Assembly: GCF_000968685.2 (NCBI RefSeq)
Contig: NZ_LAKD02000120.1
Location: 1-64,000, forward strand
Direction of reading: 5' to 3'
Length of the DNA stretch: 64,000 nt
DNA from: Streptomyces antioxidans
GTDB taxonomy: Bacteria > Actinomycetota > Actinomycetes > Streptomycetales > Streptomycetaceae
Each line of letters opens with the position of its first letter. The first letter of the stretch is position 1. This document shows positions 51,807-60,900 of the stretch, in pieces. The position numbers and the translations under genes were made by a program. The notes under the pieces are model-generated. The model saw nothing but the letters and a program-made list of their open reading frames with translations, was not told the DNA's origin and ran no database searches.

Positions 51807-52639
51807 CCTGGCCCACCGGTCTTGACGAGGCGATACGCGCCACCGCGGCCGACATCGCCGCCACACTGCGCGGCGCGTCCGACACCGGGGCTCCGGTGCC
51901 CGGGTCGCGGTGGACGGTCGGGGAGGCGGCGGCGCATCTGGCGCAGGCCAATGAGCTGATGGCACACCTCGCGGCCGGGAAGGAACGCGGCCACGGGGAC
52001 GGCACACCGGAGGGGCTGGCGGAGGCGAACCAGCGTGCGCTCGCCACGTTCGCCGAGCGCCGGGCCGAGCCGCTTGCCGCGATGATCGTGGAGCAGGCCG
52101 ACGCCTTCCGCCGGTCGGCGGCCCGGCCCGCGCCACGCGCTTCATGCGCATCGCACACGCCAAGCACGTCACACGCGCCACGCGGCGACGTGGTCACGCC
52201 GATGGGCCCGATGAGCCTGGAGGTCCTGGGGTCGTATCTGCTGACCCATATGCTGGGCCACGGCTATGACCTCGCCCGTGCGCTGGGCCGCCCCCATATG
52301 CTCAACCGGGCCCGGATCGAGCTGACCCTGCCCTTCCTGATCACGGCCATGCCACGGGTGCTCAACACCTCGGCCGCCGCCGGACTCACCGCCCGCTACA
52401 CCATCCGGCTGAGGGGCGGCGCCTGCTTCGGCGCCACCTTCACCGATGGCGCGGTGACCGTCACACCACGCCCGCCGAGCCGCCCGGACTGCACCGTCCT
52501 CACCGAGCCCACGGCCTTCCTCCTGATGGCGCTGGGCCGCCTCGGACCGTGGGGCGCCGCCGCCAGGGGCGGCGTCCTCGCCTGGGGCCGCAAACCCTGG
52601 CTCGCACCCCGCTTCCCCACGCTCTTCTCCCCGCCCTGA
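51803..52639 (+). CDS. Maleylpyruvate isomerase-family (DinB-like) mycothiol-dependent protein
   Basis: A 278-residue protein. The N-terminal four-helix bundle has the metal-binding His in WTVGEAAAHLAQANELMAHL and THMLGHGYDLARALGRPH. A C-terminal SCP2-like sterol-carrier domain follows (ARYTIRLRGGACFGATFTDG, VLTEPTAFLLMALGRLGPWG). Such proteins are putative mycothiol-dependent enzymes. The GTG overlaps the stop of a deleted oxidoreductase gene, its former operon partner. A Thr/Ser/His-rich insertion (SCASHTPSTSHAP) is unusual. Confidence 0.85.
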   Translation: MTWPTGLDEAIRATAADIAATLRGASDTGAPVPGSRWTVGEAAAHLAQANELMAHLAAGKERGHGDGTPEGLAEANQRALATFAERRAEPLAAMIVEQADAFRRSAARPAPRASCASHTPSTSHAPRGDVVTPMGPMSLEVLGSYLLTHMLGHGYDLARALGRPHMLNRARIELTLPFLITAMPRVLNTSAAAGLTARYTIRLRGGACFGATFTDGAVTVTPRPPSRPDCTVLTEPTAFLLMALGRLGPWGAAARGGVLAWGRKPWLAPRFPTLFSPP

Positions 52640-52657
52640 GCCGCCCCGTGGCTCAGG
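52635..52657. terminator. Bidirectional hairpin covering both convergent stop codons
   Basis: Stem CCTGAGCC (52635-52642) / GGCTCAGG (52650-52657). The TGA of each of the two convergent genes lies inside the stem. Confidence 0.75.
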
Positions 52658-53354
52658 TGGCGCAGGCCGGGTGGCCCCAGCCGTCGGAGTTCTTGCTGAT
52701 GCTCTCGCCCTTGGCGTAGGGCGTACCGCAGCGGCACCGGCCGGGGAACTTCGCCTTGATGGAGCCCTTCTTAATGGAGCTCTTTGAGCCGGTGCTCCTC
52801 TGTGAGCCGGTGGTCCGCTTCGGGCCGCTGCCACTCCCCCGCCCCGAACGTGTCGCCGTCTGGGGCTCGGGCGGTGGCAGGGCGGAGCCGAGCGAGGTGC
52901 CCGCTGGCTGCTGGGTACGGGCCGTGTGGCTGGCCGCCCGGTCGGCCGCCGCGTTGAACGGGTCGCCGTCGATCTGGTGCGCCGGAACGTAGACGAATTC
53001 CACCGTACGGCCGCCCAGCAGCTCGTCGATGCGCATCACCAGCTCGCGGTTGGCCACCGGCGACCCCGAGGCGGTCTTCCACCCCTTCTTCCGCCACCCG
53101 GGCAGCCATGTGGTGACCGCCTTCATCGCGTACTGCGAGTCCATGCGCACCTCCAGCGGCACCCCGGCGTCAGTGGACTCCAGCAGCTCCCGCAGTGCGG
53201 TCAGCTCGGCGACATTGTTGGTGGCGGTGCCCAGCGGTCCCGCCTCCCAGCGCTCCACCGCACCGTCCGTACCCGCGATGACCCATGCCCAGGCCGCGGG
53301 CCCGGGGTTTCCCTTCGATGCCCCGTCACACGCGGCGATGATCTGTTCAGCCAT
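52653..53354 (-). CDS. Ribonuclease HI with C-terminal zinc-finger-like tail
   Basis: A 233-residue protein. The RNase H fold has all four acidic positions: CDGASKGNPG (Asp), NNVAELTAL (Glu), VRMDSQYAMKA (Asp) and HQIDGDPFNAAADRAA (Asp). It cuts RNA in RNA-DNA hybrids. After a Ser/Gly/Lys-rich linker the C-terminus has CRCGTPYAKGE and WGHPAC, a small Cys/His cluster possibly binding zinc. The ATG at 53354 gives the standard N-terminus. Confidence 0.92.
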   Translation of the reverse strand: MAEQIIAACDGASKGNPGPAAWAWVIAGTDGAVERWEAGPLGTATNNVAELTALRELLESTDAGVPLEVRMDSQYAMKAVTTWLPGWRKKGWKTASGSPVANRELVMRIDELLGGRTVEFVYVPAHQIDGDPFNAAADRAASHTARTQQPAGTSLGSALPPPEPQTATRSGRGSGSGPKRTTGSQRSTGSKSSIKKGSIKAKFPGRCRCGTPYAKGESISKNSDGWGHPACAT

Positions 53355-53580
53355 ACGCCGATACTGCCAGTTCCGCAGATCCGGCCCGACGGCAGACCCG
53401 TCCTCCGCCCCCCACCACGACCCCGGAGCGTTCACCGGATTCACGCGGAACGGGCACACCGCGTACACACGTTCGGGCGCCACACATGCGAGTCTCCGAG
53501 AGCTTGTGCCTTGAACATCCGTACTCGCGGCGCCAGTTGGCGGCCCGGGTACTCGTCTCGGAGAGGACACCCCCCACATC

Positions 53581-54408
53581 ATGTCCACTCATCGCGCGCG
53601 CCGGTCACGGCGCCTTCCCCTGCTGGCCGTCGTGGCCGCGGCCGGTGTGGCCGCCCCTTCGGTCGCCGCCGCCAACACACCGGCCACGGCGGACACCACC
53701 CGGCCCGCGGCCGTGCAGGCGCCCGACGACTACTACCAGGACGCGACGGGCAAGAGCGGCCCGGAGCTGAAGGCGGCGCTGCACACGATCATCAGCGAGC
53801 AGACCAAGCTGTCCTACGACGAGGTGTGGGACGCTCTGAAGTCCACGGACGAGGACCCGGACAACACGTCGAACGTCATCCTCCTCTACTCCGGCCGCTC
53901 CCAGGCCAAGGACGCCAATGGCGGCGACCCCGACGACTGGAACCGCGAGCACGTCTGGGCGAAGTCACACGGCGACTTCGGCACGGCCACCGGACCCGGC
54001 ACCGATCTGCACCATCTGCGCCCGGCCAATGTGAAGGTGAACAGCGTCCGCGGCAACAAGGACTTCGACAACGGCGGCGAGGAGGTGCCCGACGCCGCGG
54101 GCAACCGCACCGACGACGACTCCTTCGAACCGCGTGACCAGGTCAAGGGCGATATCGCCCGGATGATCCTCTACATGGCCGTCCGCTACGACGGAGACGA
54201 CGGCTTCCCCGACCTCGAGCCCAACGACGAGGTGGACAACGGCTCCGCGCCCCACATCGGCCGTCTCTCCGTACTGAAGGAGTGGAGCGCCGAGGACCCG
54301 CCCGACGACTTCGAGAAGAACCGCAACGAGGTCATCTACGACAGCTTCCAGCACAACCGGAACCCGTTCATCGATCACCCCGAGTGGGTCGGCTCCATCT
54401 GGAAGTAG
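53581..54408 (+). CDS. Secreted endonuclease I family nuclease
   Basis: A 275-residue protein. The N-terminus is a Sec signal peptide with basic n-region (MSTHRARRSRRLPLLAVVAA) and a likely cleavage after SVAA/ANT near residue 32. The mature part is a His-Me finger nuclease of the EndA/NucM family: DDWNREHVWAKSHGDF holds the catalytic His, then TDLHHLRPANVKVNSVRGNK and a metal Asn. It degrades extracellular DNA. Divergent from RNase HI. Confidence 0.92.
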   Translation: MSTHRARRSRRLPLLAVVAAAGVAAPSVAAANTPATADTTRPAAVQAPDDYYQDATGKSGPELKAALHTIISEQTKLSYDEVWDALKSTDEDPDNTSNVILLYSGRSQAKDANGGDPDDWNREHVWAKSHGDFGTATGPGTDLHHLRPANVKVNSVRGNKDFDNGGEEVPDAAGNRTDDDSFEPRDQVKGDIARMILYMAVRYDGDDGFPDLEPNDEVDNGSAPHIGRLSVLKEWSAEDPPDDFEKNRNEVIYDSFQHNRNPFIDHPEWVGSIWK

Positions 54409-54490
54409 TCCGCGGCTGGAATTGGTCCGCGGCGTCACTCCTCCCGAGGGCGGGTCGGTTGCGCCCGGCGGTGGTCGGACGCGGAGGGGT

Positions 54491-55630
54491 TCAGATGTCC
54501 GCGGTGGCGGTGGCGGGGTTGGCCTCGGTGGCGGGGTTGGCCGCGCTGCCCTCCGTGCTCAGCAACACCACGGTCGAGGTCGGGCCGAGGCCCAGTGCGG
54601 CACGGCGCTCATCGGCCCCGTCGCCGGTGAGCGCCGCGCGGGGTCCGGCGAGCGATGCGGCACCGCAGGGACCGCTGGAGACGCCGAGCCGGGCGAGGTC
54701 ACGCGCCGCGCGGGCGCTCGCGGCGTCGGGGATGGCGATGGCCGCGTCGAGACCGTCGCGCAGATGGGGCCAGGCGATGCTGGAGGGGGTGCCGCAGTTC
54801 AGTCCGGCCATGATGGTCTCGCCGGTGGTGACGCTGACGGGTGCGCCATGTGTGAGGCTCTGGAGGACGCACGAGGCGGCCGTGGGTTCCACCGAGAGCA
54901 GGGCCGTGGGCGGCCCGGCCGGGCGGCCGCGGTAGTGGGTGACGACCGCGTGGGCCAGCGAACCCACGCCCACCGGGATGGCGATGAGGCCGGGCGTCCC
55001 GGCCCCGGCGGCCACCAGTTGCTCGTCGATCTCGGCGCAGAGAGTGGAGTAGCCCTCGACGATCCAGCCCGGTATCCGTTCGTACCCGGGCCAGGCGGTG
55101 TCCTGGACCAGGAGCGCGCCCGGTGCGGCGGCCGCCCCGGCGGCCTGGCTCACGGCCTCGTCGTACGCCCCCGCGACCTGGGAGACCTCCGCCTCTTCCG
55201 CGGCGATGGCCGCCACGGCCTCCGGATGGACACCTCGTGGTACGAAGATCCGGGCGCGGTGGCCGAGCAGCCGCGCCGTCCGGGCCACCGCGCGGCCGTG
55301 GTTGCCGTCGGTGGCACTCACCAGGGTGATGGGCACGCTGGCTCCGCCGTGTGCGGGCCGTGCGGCGAGGGCGCGGTGCACGGCCCAGGACACGCCCAGG
55401 GCCTTGAAGGCGGGCAGGCCCAGCCGATATGACTCGTCCTTGACGAAGACCCGGCCGACCCCCAACTCGGCGGCCACCGACGGGAGTTCGGTGAGCGGAG
55501 TGGGGGCGTAACCGGGCAGGGCGGCGTGGAAATCCCGCACCTCGGCGGGGGCGGGAGAACACGTCCAGGCGCGGGCGGCGGGCCGGGCGAACCACGGCGG
55601 CTCGGCGGTGGAGGAAACGTATGCGGGCAC
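54491..55630 (-). CDS. Diaminopropionate ammonia-lyase-like PLP enzyme
   Basis: A 379-residue fold-type II PLP protein. The Schiff-base Lys lies in ESYRLGLPAFKALGVSWAVH, the substrate/phosphate loop in SATDGNHGRAVARTAR, and the Gly-rich PLP phosphate loop in PVGVGSLAHAVV. The C-terminal Ser/Thr-rich loop STEGSAANP is typical. It probably deaminates a 2,3-diaminopropionate- or threonine-like amino acid. The GTG at 55630 is the most likely start; the ribosome-binding site is weak. Confidence 0.85.
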   Translation of the reverse strand: MPAYVSSTAEPPWFARPAARAWTCSPAPAEVRDFHAALPGYAPTPLTELPSVAAELGVGRVFVKDESYRLGLPAFKALGVSWAVHRALAARPAHGGASVPITLVSATDGNHGRAVARTARLLGHRARIFVPRGVHPEAVAAIAAEEAEVSQVAGAYDEAVSQAAGAAAAPGALLVQDTAWPGYERIPGWIVEGYSTLCAEIDEQLVAAGAGTPGLIAIPVGVGSLAHAVVTHYRGRPAGPPTALLSVEPTAASCVLQSLTHGAPVSVTTGETIMAGLNCGTPSSIAWPHLRDGLDAAIAIPDAASARAARDLARLGVSSGPCGAASLAGPRAALTGDGADERRAALGLGPTSTVVLLSTEGSAANPATEANPATATADI

Positions 55631-55789
55631 ATGGCCAGCGTGCGGCCCGCACCTCCCATCGGTCCAGCGCACGTTTCTCCTCCATGTCCATCGGCGTGAC
55701 CGGCGGATCGTGAGCCCGCCTCGGAACACCGTCGGCCCCGACCGCGGGCGGCCGGGGCCGACGATGAGTACGCTCAGGCCCCATCGCCC

Positions 55790-56026
55790 TCAGTCATCAA
55801 CGCACTTGGGGTACTTCGAGCCACGGTTGCAGTCGTGGTAGTCGTACTTGCTGACCCGGAACTTCTTCTCGTCGCCGCCCTTGGCCGGATCGACGACCAG
55901 GTAGAACTTCTTCCCGTCCTTGACCTTGTCGGTGACTGTTCCATCAGGGCCCCGGTCAAAGTCCTGCGCGCACCCGGCGAGTGTGAGGGCTGAACATGCC
56001 AGGAGGGCGAGGGCAAGGCGACGCAT
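55790..56026 (-). CDS. Small lipoprotein, copy 2 of a paralogous pair
   Basis: A 78-residue lipoprotein: signal peptide MRRLALALLACSALTLAGC with lipobox LAGC, then a mature region almost identical to the protein at 10645-10884 (both share CAQDFDRGPDG, TDKVKDGKKFYLVV and the whole C-terminus). The upstream 50 bases (GTGCTCCGATCAAC at -5 to -18, ACAGTCTA further up) are also similar, so the duplication included the promoter. The function is unknown. Confidence 0.85.
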   Translation of the reverse strand: MRRLALALLACSALTLAGCAQDFDRGPDGTVTDKVKDGKKFYLVVDPAKGGDEKKFRVSKYDYHDCNRGSKYPKCVDD

Positions 56027-56263
56027 GTCGTGCTCCGATCAACGTGAGGATTGCGAGACAGTCTAGGGGGCACCGGACCATGGCCCGGCCATGGGTGGCA
56101 TCCGCTCATCCGCGGGGAAACGCCTGATGGACGGCGGCGGGAGAGGGGGCGAAGAACACCCGGCACGGGCCGTCCGGGAGGCCCTACAGCAGATCGCTGA
56201 GCGGCGCGCGGCGCGCGGCGCCCGAGGATTCGTCGCGCGCCGTCGGCCCGCTTGCCCCGGTGG

Positions 56264-56293
56264 CCGGGGCACCAGCCACCGGGGCACCAGCCA
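56264..56293. repeat. 15-bp tandem duplication at the VOC gene stop
   Basis: CCGGGGCACCAGCCA occurs twice in tandem (56264-56278, 56279-56293), ending at the TAG of the VOC gene (56294-56296 on the minus strand). Confidence 0.85.
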
Positions 56294-56722
56294 CTAGGGG
56301 CGGATATAGGGCCGGGTGATGATCTCCATGTTGTGGCCGCCGGGGTCGTCGAAGTACGCGCCACGGCCGCCGAAGAGACGGTTGATCCGGCCGGGGTCGG
56401 TGTGGTTGGGGTCGGCGTAGTAGGTGACGCCGACCGCTTCCAGGCGGTCGATCATGCCGTCGAACCGCTCATCGGGCACGAGAAACGCGTAGTGCTGCGG
56501 CTGTATGGGCTCGTCGCGCTTCTCGTAGTAGTCGAGCGTCACGCCATTGCCGAGATCGACGGGCAGGAACGGGCCGAACGGGGCTCCGACCTCCAGCCCA
56601 AGAATCGCGGCGATGAACTCGGCGGACAACTGCCGGTCATGGGCGTAGACGGCAGTGTGATCCAGTCGAACGACGGTGGCCGGGGGCTCGGGGTCGTGCT
56701 GGGGCTGGGCGTGGTGTGGCAT
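56294..56722 (-). CDS. VOC-family (glyoxalase/dioxygenase fold) protein
   Basis: A 142-residue protein with the paired beta-alpha-beta-beta-beta fold: VVRLDHTAVYAHDRQLSAEF opens the domain and AYFDDPGGHNMEIITRPY closes it. Metal ligands would be His22 (LDHTAV) and Glu near residue 134 (NMEI), with His in PQHYAF. Members include glyoxalases and antibiotic-binding proteins; the substrate is unknown. The ATG at 56722 follows GGAGACACC at some distance. Confidence 0.85.
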   Translation of the reverse strand: MPHHAQPQHDPEPPATVVRLDHTAVYAHDRQLSAEFIAAILGLEVGAPFGPFLPVDLGNGVTLDYYEKRDEPIQPQHYAFLVPDERFDGMIDRLEAVGVTYYADPNHTDPGRINRLFGGRGAYFDDPGGHNMEIITRPYIRP

Positions 56723-56975
56723 CTGTGGTGGTGTCTCCGCATCGTGGATTCCGCTGGCACAGGCGCCGCTTACGGGCGCCGGGAGGAAGGACACGGAGGA
56801 AAGGGCGGGCCTCTTGCCCGCCCCGGGCTCACGCCGAGGCCGGGCGCCTCACTCGTGCGTGGCCCATGGCCGACCCGGCAGTCACCTTGGTGACTTTACC
56901 ATCGGCGGCACCACGAGCGCCGTGTCCGATTCCCGCCAGCACGCCCTCCCGCCCGGGGCGCATAGTGGAGGTGTG

Positions 56976-58487
56976 ATGAGCGACGACAGCAGGTACGAGG
57001 CGGTGTGCAGCCGCGATGCGCGGTTCGACGGCGAGTTCTTCTTCGGCGTCGCCACGACCGGGATCTACTGTCGCCCGAGCTGCCCCGCCACCACGCCCCG
57101 GCGCAAGAACGTCCGGTTCTTCCCGACCTCGGCCGCCGCGCAGGGCGCGGGGTTCCGGGCCTGCCGCCGCTGCCGCCCGGACGCCGTGCCCGGCTCCGCC
57201 GACTGGAACGCGCGCGCGGACGCCGTCGGCCGCGCCATGCGGATGATCGGGGACGGGGTGGTGGACCGGGAAGGGGTGTCCGGGCTCGCCTCGCGGCTCG
57301 GGTACAGCGCCCGGCAGGTGCAGCGGCAGCTGACCGCCGAGCTCGGTGCCGGGCCGGTGGCGCTCGCCCGCGCCCAGCGCGCCCACACCGCGCGGATCCT
57401 GCTGCAGACCACCCCGCTGCGGGCCTCGGAGATCGCGTTCGCGGCGGGGTTCTCCAGCGTCCGGCAGTTCAATGACACCCTGCGCGAGATCTACGCCGCC
57501 ACCCCCACCGAACTGCGCGCCGCCCGGCCGGAGAAGTCCTCCCTGTCCGGGTCCGCGGGGGCGCCCGGCGGGGTGCTGGGGACCAACGGTGGGACGAATG
57601 GCGCGCCGGCCGGGGTGCCGCTGCGGCTCGCCTACCGCGGTCCGTACGACACCACGCAGGTCTTCGACTACCTCGCCCGGCGTGCCCTCACCGGCCTGGA
57701 GGAGATGGTGGGCGCACCGGGAGCCCGTACCTACCGCCGTACGCTGCGGCTGCCGCACGCCTGTGCCGTCGTCGAGGTGGACGAACGGCCCGGCGACGGC
57801 TGGCTGGAGTGCCGGCTGCGCCTGACCGAGCTGCGCGATCTGACCACCGCCATCCAGCGGATCCGGCGCCTGTTCGACCTGGACGCCGACCCGTACGCGG
57901 TCGCCGAGCGCCTTGGCTCCGATGCCGCGCTCGCGCCCCTGGTGGCCGCGCGGCCGGGGCTGCGTTCGCCGGGCACCGCCGACCCGCATGAGCTCGCCCT
58001 TCGCGCCGTGCTCGGCCAGCAGGTGTCGGTGGCCGCCGGGCGGGTGCTGGGCGATAGGCTGGTCGCCGCGTACGGCAAGCCCCTGGAGCGGCCCGACGGC
58101 GGGCTCACCCGTCTCTTCCCGCGCGCGGAGGACCTGGCGGGGGCGTCGCTCGCCGAGCTCGGCATGCCGGAGAGCCGCCGCGCCACGCTGCGCACGCTCG
58201 CCACCGCGCTCGCGGACGGCACGGTGCGGCTGGACGCGGGCGCCGACCGCGACCGGACCGAGAAGGAGCTGCTGGGGCTGCGTGGCATCGGCCCCTGGAC
58301 GTCCGGTTACATCAGGATGCGGGCGCTGAGCGACCCCGATGTGCTGCTGGAGTCGGATGTCGCCGTACGGGCCGGGGCCCGCGGCGCAGGGGCGCAGCCG
58401 GAGGACTCCGAGGGCTGGCGGCCCTGGCGCTCGTACGCCATGCACCACCTCTGGAACGCCCCGCGGGCCGGGTGTCCCGGCGTGTGA
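56976..58487 (+). CDS. alkA: Ada-AlkA fusion: alkylation sensor and 3-methyladenine DNA glycosylase
   Basis: A 503-residue fusion. Residues 1-~75 are the Ada phosphotriester-methyl acceptor domain with zinc Cys pairs GIYCRPSC and RACRRC. An AraC-type HTH pair follows (about 85-180: REGVSGLASRLGYSARQVQR, SEIAFAAGFSSVRQFNDTLR). The C-terminal AlkA domain has an HhH-GPD motif (LLGLRGIGPWTSGYIRMRAL) and the catalytic Asp in ESDVAVR. It senses methylated phosphates, activates transcription and excises alkylated bases. The ATG at 56976 follows GGAGGTGTG. Confidence 0.93.
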   Translation: MSDDSRYEAVCSRDARFDGEFFFGVATTGIYCRPSCPATTPRRKNVRFFPTSAAAQGAGFRACRRCRPDAVPGSADWNARADAVGRAMRMIGDGVVDREGVSGLASRLGYSARQVQRQLTAELGAGPVALARAQRAHTARILLQTTPLRASEIAFAAGFSSVRQFNDTLREIYAATPTELRAARPEKSSLSGSAGAPGGVLGTNGGTNGAPAGVPLRLAYRGPYDTTQVFDYLARRALTGLEEMVGAPGARTYRRTLRLPHACAVVEVDERPGDGWLECRLRLTELRDLTTAIQRIRRLFDLDADPYAVAERLGSDAALAPLVAARPGLRSPGTADPHELALRAVLGQQVSVAAGRVLGDRLVAAYGKPLERPDGGLTRLFPRAEDLAGASLAELGMPESRRATLRTLATALADGTVRLDAGADRDRTEKELLGLRGIGPWTSGYIRMRALSDPDVLLESDVAVRAGARGAGAQPEDSEGWRPWRSYAMHHLWNAPRAGCPGV

Positions 58488-58622
58488 CGGGGATCCGGAC
58501 CAGGGCGCCGACCGCTGGATGCCCGGCGCCGCGGCGCAGCGCCGGGCGTCCGGACGGTGCGCGGGTGCGCCGGGCACGCCGCGACCGGGGTCAGCCGATG
58601 GCCGCCGGGGCGGTGAGTGAGG

Positions 58623-60551
58623 TCAACGGGCCACCAGGTCGCGGACCGTGCGCAGCCCGGCGGTGACATCGGCGATGGTCGCGCAGTCGCCCGCCGCCGT
58701 CCCCGCGGGCAGGACGAGGTCCGTCGGGGGCCGGCGGGTGGCGACGGCGTCGGCCAGGTCGGACAGCGCGGCCCGCAGCCGGGAGGCGTGGGCGGGATCG
58801 GGCTGTGGTGCTCCCTGGTCGAGCCGTACGCCACAGGCCGTGACCGCGTCCACGATCTTCTCCAGGGCCAGCACCACCGGCGCCCAGGCCGCCAGGTCCC
58901 GGCCGAACGGCGGGTGTTCGGCACCGGCCACCTCCACCGCGCGGCGGGCGTCGGCGAGCGCGCGGTAGGCCTCGCGGCGCAACCGCAGCCGGGTGGCGTA
59001 CGGCGCCTCGGCGGTGAGCACCCGGTCGAGGTGGTCGCGGGTGGCGCGGACCGCGAGCGACAGCCGCACCGACACCTGGGCGCGCGGGCCGCCGAGCCCG
59101 GGCAGCGCCCCGGCGGCCAGGACCACACCGCAGGCCAGGAGCGTGTCGGTGAGCCGGGTGAACCCGGGGTCGGTGTCGCCGCCGAGGTAGACCAGGGAGA
59201 GCAGCAGCGGGGTGAGCACGGCGGTCTGCAGGGCGAAGTGGCGTACGGAGACGGGGATCAGCGCGGAGCAGACCGCCGCCACGGCCACCGGCCAGCTGCC
59301 GGGGCCGCCCGCACCGGGGGCGAACAGCGTGGCGAGGGCGCCGAAGACGGCCACGCCCACGGCGGTGCCGAGGGCGCGGGAGACGGCCCGCGAGACCAGT
59401 GGACCCATGTCGGGCTTGACCAGGAAGGCGGCCGTGGCGGGGAGCCAGTACCAGTGCGCGCCCGGGAGGTGCTGGGCGATGGCGGTGCTGACGCCGACGC
59501 ACAGGGCGACCCGGGCGGCGTACTCCCGGCCCGCCGGGCCGAGGGCGCGGCGCAGCCGCTGCCGGTGGCCGGGGACCACCGCGCCGACGGGCGGCGCCGG
59601 TTCGCCGTCGAAGACCCGGGCGGCGAGCAGCACGGCCCGGTGCATGGCCACGTTGCCCGCGGTGTCGGGCACCGGGGCGGGCAGTCGGCCCGGTGGCAGT
59701 CCGGTCCGTACCGAGCGGGCCAGTTGGGCGGGGGTGCGCGCGATGCGCTCGGGTACGGGCTCGTCCTCCCACAGGAGGGTCAGGATGCCCTCGCTGAGTG
59801 CTCCGGCCACCGCCAGCCGATCACGCGACCGCCGCTCCTCCTCATCGACGCGGTGCAGCGGCAGCCGGTGGGCGTAGAGGGCTTCGTACGCCGCGTCGTA
59901 GGCGGCGGTGAGCTTGCGCCGGGCGGCCTGGCCGTCGTCGGAGCCGACGGCGGTCATCAGACCGGCCAGGGCGTCGTACACGGCGGCCACCGCCTCCCGT
60001 TCGCCGGTGGGCGCGACCTGGCGCGAGGGGAGAACGCGGGGCAGCAGCGCGGCCATGGCGATCACCCATGCGGCGCCGATGAGCAGCAGACCCGCCCTGG
60101 CCGGCGGGGACACCGGCAGGGGCATCCCCGCGCCGACCACGGCGAGCACCATCAGCTGCACCCCCGCGGAGGAGCAGACCGGGCCGATGGCGCTGATCGC
60201 GCCGGAGACCAGTCCCACGGCGGCGAGGGCGGGCACGATCCAGACGCCGAGGCCGAGCGTGCCGAGCCAGGCCCCGGTGAGCAGTCCGACGGCCCCGGCG
60301 AGGGCGGGCAGGCCGATGCGCACGACGCGGGTGGCGCGGGTGGCGGGGCGGTCGTTGATATGGGCGAACATCACGCCCAGCCCGGCGAGCATCCCGAACG
60401 GGGTGTGCCCCGACGCCACGCCGACGGCCACCACCGGTCCCACGCCGAGGGCTCCGCGGAGCACCGCCGCCCACGGCACGGGACCCCGCAGCGCCCGCAC
60501 CCCGCGCAGGGGGTGCGTCAGCCAGTCGGGCGGTGTGCGGAGCGCGCGCAA
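58623..60551 (-). CDS. FUSC-family membrane transporter, TTG start
   Basis: A 642-residue protein with two membrane halves of about six helices each, separated by a ~170-residue soluble region, as in FUSC/aromatic-acid exporters. The second half opens WYWLPATAAFLVKPDMGPLV, the FUSC_2 signature. A TTG at 60551-60549 is chosen because GGAGG lies five bases upstream (CACGGAGGATCT) and no ATG or GTG is so placed. The substrate is unknown, perhaps aromatic acids. It is divergent from the ferredoxin/reductase unit. Confidence 0.85.
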   Translation of the reverse strand: MRALRTPPDWLTHPLRGVRALRGPVPWAAVLRGALGVGPVVAVGVASGHTPFGMLAGLGVMFAHINDRPATRATRVVRIGLPALAGAVGLLTGAWLGTLGLGVWIVPALAAVGLVSGAISAIGPVCSSAGVQLMVLAVVGAGMPLPVSPPARAGLLLIGAAWVIAMAALLPRVLPSRQVAPTGEREAVAAVYDALAGLMTAVGSDDGQAARRKLTAAYDAAYEALYAHRLPLHRVDEEERRSRDRLAVAGALSEGILTLLWEDEPVPERIARTPAQLARSVRTGLPPGRLPAPVPDTAGNVAMHRAVLLAARVFDGEPAPPVGAVVPGHRQRLRRALGPAGREYAARVALCVGVSTAIAQHLPGAHWYWLPATAAFLVKPDMGPLVSRAVSRALGTAVGVAVFGALATLFAPGAGGPGSWPVAVAAVCSALIPVSVRHFALQTAVLTPLLLSLVYLGGDTDPGFTRLTDTLLACGVVLAAGALPGLGGPRAQVSVRLSLAVRATRDHLDRVLTAEAPYATRLRLRREAYRALADARRAVEVAGAEHPPFGRDLAAWAPVVLALEKIVDAVTACGVRLDQGAPQPDPAHASRLRAALSDLADAVATRRPPTDLVLPAGTAAGDCATIADVTAGLRTVRDLVAR

Positions 60552-60900
60552 AGATCCTCCGTGCGGTGGAAATCGTGGACCTCTTCGAACCGTACGTGAG
60601 CAATGCGGAACTTTCGTAACCTGCGTATTTCCGCCATGTGAGCCGCTGATGCCCCACCTCGCACACCAACGGCCCCCGACCGGCGGAGCCGGGTGTGACC
60701 TGGCGCTTTGTAGAGCCGTCCCGGGCCGCCCCGCCGACCTGTTGGGGGTGCACATGCCAGGCTCATATGTCTCGCTCCGTGGCCAGCTTCTTGCGGAGCG
60801 TGTTGTGCTGGGTACGCGGGCGAACTAGCCTCCCTTCCGCCCGTTACCGAACATTCGTCTGGTAACCGCCTTCCGTTGATCCCCAGTGCCGGAGAACGCC
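60552..60900. promoter_or_regulatory. Divergent region with promoter and inverted repeat
   Basis: 349 bases without a gene. A sigma-70-like promoter for the ferredoxin unit is TTGTGC (60803-60808), 17 bases, TAGCCT (60826-60831). Just downstream GTTACC (60843-60848) and GGTAAC (60861-60866) form an inverted repeat that could be an operator. Confidence 0.45.

Noticed and set aside
51538..52197. Extension of the TetR frame through the tandem repeat, giving (DEI)n
   Set aside because: TetR proteins start near the GTG at 51537. The repeat is open in several frames because its period is nine.
53355..53580. Inverted TCTCCGAGA / TCTCGGAGA pair between RNase HI and endonuclease genes
   Set aside because: The arms are about 60 bases apart and short; chance pairing in GC-rich DNA is likely.
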